Below are positions 5,764 to 7,813 of a stretch of DNA of 7,813 bases, one piece after another. Numbering within the stretch: position 1 is the first letter of the stretch; each line of letters begins with the position of its first letter. The DNA is from Cytophagales bacterium (GTDB lineage Bacteria > Bacteroidota > Bacteroidia > Cytophagales > UBA9547). The translations under genes were made by a program, and so were the position numbers. The stretch is from contig DMUD01000294.1 in NCBI GenBank assembly GCA_003476475.1, forward strand, positions 1 through 7,813, written 5' to 3'. The notes beneath the pieces are model-generated. The model ran no database searches. It saw nothing but the letters and a program-made list of their open reading frames with translations, and had not been told where the DNA came from.

Positions 5764-6925
5764 TTACTCATTTTTCTTTTCTATTCTTTTTTTAACCTTC
5801 TCCTGTCTTTCTCAATCGCCAACAACAAATAATACCCCAATAGTAGGGGCTGAAAGACCTGCTCATTATTTACCATTGCTAAAAGATAAAAAGGTGGCCA
5901 TTATCGTGAACCAAACTTCACGTGTGGGCAAAATGCATTTGCTCGATTATTTACTTTCCAAAAAAATAAATGTGGTCGCTATTTTTAGCCCTGAGCATGG
6001 TTTTCGAGGAGATGCCGATGCGGGCGAACTAGTCAACAGCGAAAAAGATGCCAAATCAGGCATAAACGTAATTTCGCTTTACGGCGAGAACAAAAAACCA
6101 AAAACCGAACATTTGCGAGGAATTGACATAGTGGTATTCGATATACAAGATGTGGGAGCGCGTTTTTTTACTTATTTAAGCACGATGCACTATGCAATGG
6201 AAGCCTGTGCCGAAAACAAAAAAAGCTTTATTGTGCTGGATAGGCCTAATCCTAATGGTGATGTGATTGGTGGCCCAGTTTTGGAACCTCAATTAAAATC
6301 GTTTGTTGGCCTACACCCTATTCCCATCGTGCACGGCATGACTATGGGTGAACTTGCCAATATGATTAATGCTGAAAAATGGCTAAAAGACGGTATTGCA
6401 TGCTCACTAAAAGTAATTCCATGTTTGAAATACACACACTCCGTCACCTACAACCCTCCTGTAAAACCCTCCCCAAACCTGCCCAATTTGCAAGCAATAC
6501 GTTTGTATCCCAGTTTGTGTCTTTTTGAAGGTACGGTAGTAAGCGTTGGTCGCGGTACCGAAAGTCCTTTTCAGGTTATTGGAGTTCCCGATTCGTCTGG
6601 CGAAGGTTTTTCGTTTACCCCTAAAAGCATCCCAGGCATGGCCAAAAAACCCTTATATGAAGGCAAAAAATGCGTGGGGGAAAAATTAGATAAGGTACAA
6701 TTGAAAGGATTTGACCCTTCTTATTTGATAAAATATTATCAAATAAGCTCTGAAAAAGACAAGTTTTTCAATGGCTTTTTCAACAAATTGGCTGGCAATA
6801 CCTCTTTGCAAGAACAGATTAAACAAGGGGTATCGAAAGAAGAAATATTAGCTTCTTGGCAAAAAGATATTGAAAAATTCAAAGCAATCAGGAAAAAACA
6901 CCTACTCTACCCAGACTTTGAATAG
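5756..6925 (+). CDS. namZ: exported NamZ-like exo-beta-N-acetylmuramidase (DUF1343, GH171)
   Basis: A complete 389-residue DUF1343/YbbC protein. The characterised member, Bacillus subtilis NamZ, removes MurNAc from the non-reducing end of peptidoglycan fragments, so a role in cell-wall turnover or MurNAc salvage outside the inner membrane is likely. The N-terminus (MFRYSFFFSILFLTFSCLSQ) is a signal peptide. The Cys at 17 could be lipidated, but Phe at -2 makes a weak lipobox. Conserved blocks in order: KVAIIVNQTS (46-55), SPEHGFRGDADAGE (78-91, the family's hallmark acidic motif), FDIQDVGARFFTY (128-140), LDRPNPNG (161-168), VHGMTMGELA (192-201), PSPNLP (238-243), YPSLCLFEGT (251-260) and SVGRGTESPFQ (263-273). 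Length is normal. It lies beside a dead NagX-like acyltransferase and 9 bp before nuoM. Exact substrate is inferred from the family. Confidence 0.88.
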   Translation: MFRYSFFFSILFLTFSCLSQSPTTNNTPIVGAERPAHYLPLLKDKKVAIIVNQTSRVGKMHLLDYLLSKKINVVAIFSPEHGFRGDADAGELVNSEKDAKSGINVISLYGENKKPKTEHLRGIDIVVFDIQDVGARFFTYLSTMHYAMEACAENKKSFIVLDRPNPNGDVIGGPVLEPQLKSFVGLHPIPIVHGMTMGELANMINAEKWLKDGIACSLKVIPCLKYTHSVTYNPPVKPSPNLPNLQAIRLYPSLCLFEGTVVSVGRGTESPFQVIGVPDSSGEGFSFTPKSIPGMAKKPLYEGKKCVGEKLDKVQLKGFDPSYLIKYYQISSEKDKFFNGFFNKLAGNTSLQEQIKQGVSKEEILASWQKDIEKFKAIRKKHLLYPDFE

Positions 6926-6934
6926 TAGTCTAAA

Positions 6935-7813
6935 ATGCTTCTCGTACATATCCCAATAAAATTGTCATTTTTTAATCTAAATTCCGTTCTTTGTGTCGCT
7001 AAAACCCAACTGGAAATTTTGCTCAGTCTAATTGTTTTTTTGCCTCTTTTGGTAGCAGCATTGCTGCTTTTTGTACCGGGTAGGTATGTACACTTGTGGC
7101 GTTCTGCCGCTGTTGGTTTATCAGTACTGGAATTGGTATTTACCGGTTGGGTATATTACAAATTTTCCCAAAATACATATTCAGATTTGGAATCGAGCCA
7201 CCCCTGGCTTTACCTAAACTTTGGAAGTTTTGGTTGGTTGAAAGTAGATTTTCATTTAAAAACTGATGGCCTAAATCTCGCCTTAATCATGCTGTCGGGG
7301 CTAATATTTTTTGTTTCAAGCCTTGCATCTTTCGATGTTAAAAAATTCACAAAAGGATATTACCTATTGTTTTTTTTATTGATGAGCGCTGTTTTGGGCT
7401 GTTTTTTGGCTCACGACTTCCTCTTGTTCTTTTTGTTTTTCGAATTCATGCTTCTGCCTATGTACTTTTTGGTGGGAATATGGGGAGGAGAACGCAGAGA
7501 ATATGCGGCTATCAAATTTTTCCTTTATACTTTGCTGGGCTCGGTTTTTATTTTATTAGTACTTATTGCCACATACAGTTCGGTTTTCCACCCTACCGAA
7601 ACGTTAAAATTGGCTGGGGCTACGGCTAGTACAAATATCAAAGATGTGATTCACTTGGGCTTGTTGAAATCTTCCTCTGTTGTTCACACCCTTGATTTCG
7701 ATTTCATATTCAATCCCAACAATTACATACAGGCGAGTCTTTTAGATGCCAATTTTTATCAATCATACATTTGGGGTTGGGATACTCGCAAACTTTTGTT
7801 CTTTTTATTTCTG
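6935..7813 (+). CDS. nuoM: NADH-quinone oxidoreductase subunit M (complex I, NuoM), 5' part
   Basis: The first 293 codons of an antiporter-like, proton-pumping inner-membrane subunit of respiratory complex I; the frame is still open at the right edge. Hydrophobic helices are clear at about residues 27-47, 56-75, 111-131, 141-160, 161-183 and 193-213. FFLFFEFMLLPMYFLVGIWGG (166-185) is the signature helix-5 region, with E170 matching the essential glutamate of E. coli NuoM (E144), and REYAAIKFFLYTLLGS (188-203) follows. A long loop at about 214-282 precedes the next helix, as I recall from Bacteroidota NuoM proteins. The pumping lysine of helix 7 lies beyond the window. The ATG at 6935 adds about 27 residues before the first helix; no other in-frame ATG exists before residue 119, and a TTG at codon 29 is an alternative. 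No nuoL lies directly upstream. Confidence 0.92.
   Translation, partial: MLLVHIPIKLSFFNLNSVLCVAKTQLEILLSLIVFLPLLVAALLLFVPGRYVHLWRSAAVGLSVLELVFTGWVYYKFSQNTYSDLESSHPWLYLNFGSFGWLKVDFHLKTDGLNLALIMLSGLIFFVSSLASFDVKKFTKGYYLLFFLLMSAVLGCFLAHDFLLFFLFFEFMLLPMYFLVGIWGGERREYAAIKFFLYTLLGSVFILLVLIATYSSVFHPTETLKLAGATASTNIKDVIHLGLLKSSSVVHTLDFDFIFNPNNYIQASLLDANFYQSYIWGWDTRKLLFFLFL

Noticed and set aside
1..7813. Mobile element, phage, toxin-antitoxin, defence system or CRISPR array
   Set aside because: No transposase, integrase, terminal inverted repeats, direct-repeat array or defence domain was seen; all intact genes belong to known housekeeping, polysaccharide or cell-wall families.

Overview
The window looks like chromosomal DNA from a low-GC member of the Bacteroidota. 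This is inferred from four things. The starts lack Shine-Dalgarno sequences. The coding regions are AT-rich and the gaps between them even more so. SerRS and NuoM read like the Bacteroidota versions of these proteins. The candidate promoters resemble the Bacteroidota TTG / TAnnTTTG pattern rather than the sigma-70 pattern. No tRNA, rRNA, CRISPR array, insertion sequence or phage gene was seen.

Layout. Positions 1-446 (+) are the 3' end of a YggS/PLPBP-type PLP-binding protein. It converges, with a 9-bp gap, on a minus-strand polysaccharide-type operon that reads rfbC (2853-2320), a CpsB/YwqE-type PHP-fold phosphatase (2161-1427) and an extended-SDR NAD-dependent epimerase/dehydratase (1427-456). 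The last two share one base. The 372-bp divergent gap at 2854-3225 lies between rfbC and serS and appears to hold a decayed minus-strand gene of unknown family. serS (3226-4503) and a uridine kinase (4521-5141) form a plus-strand pair. The next gap (5142-5755, 614 bp) is not empty. Its minus strand carries a frameshifted, stop-ridden remnant of a membrane acyltransferase of the heparan-alpha-glucosaminide N-acetyltransferase / DUF5009 (NagX-like) family, readable over about 395 bp. After it come a complete exported NamZ-like (DUF1343, GH171) exo-beta-N-acetylmuramidase (5756-6925) and the first 293 codons of nuoM, which runs off the right edge (6935-7813).

How the genes relate. The minus-strand operon fits cell-surface polysaccharide work: dTDP-sugar epimerisation, control of a tyrosine kinase, and nucleotide-sugar or related reduction. 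The rest is housekeeping: translation, pyrimidine salvage, respiratory complex I and PLP homeostasis. The NamZ-like gene and the dead acyltransferase both point to cell-wall or amino-sugar salvage, and the acyltransferase part has been lost.

I found no convincing new system. The most informative unexplained signal is gene decay: the two largest gaps, and perhaps a third (2162-2319), hold minus-strand coding remnants. The acyltransferase remnant is well supported and the others are tentative.
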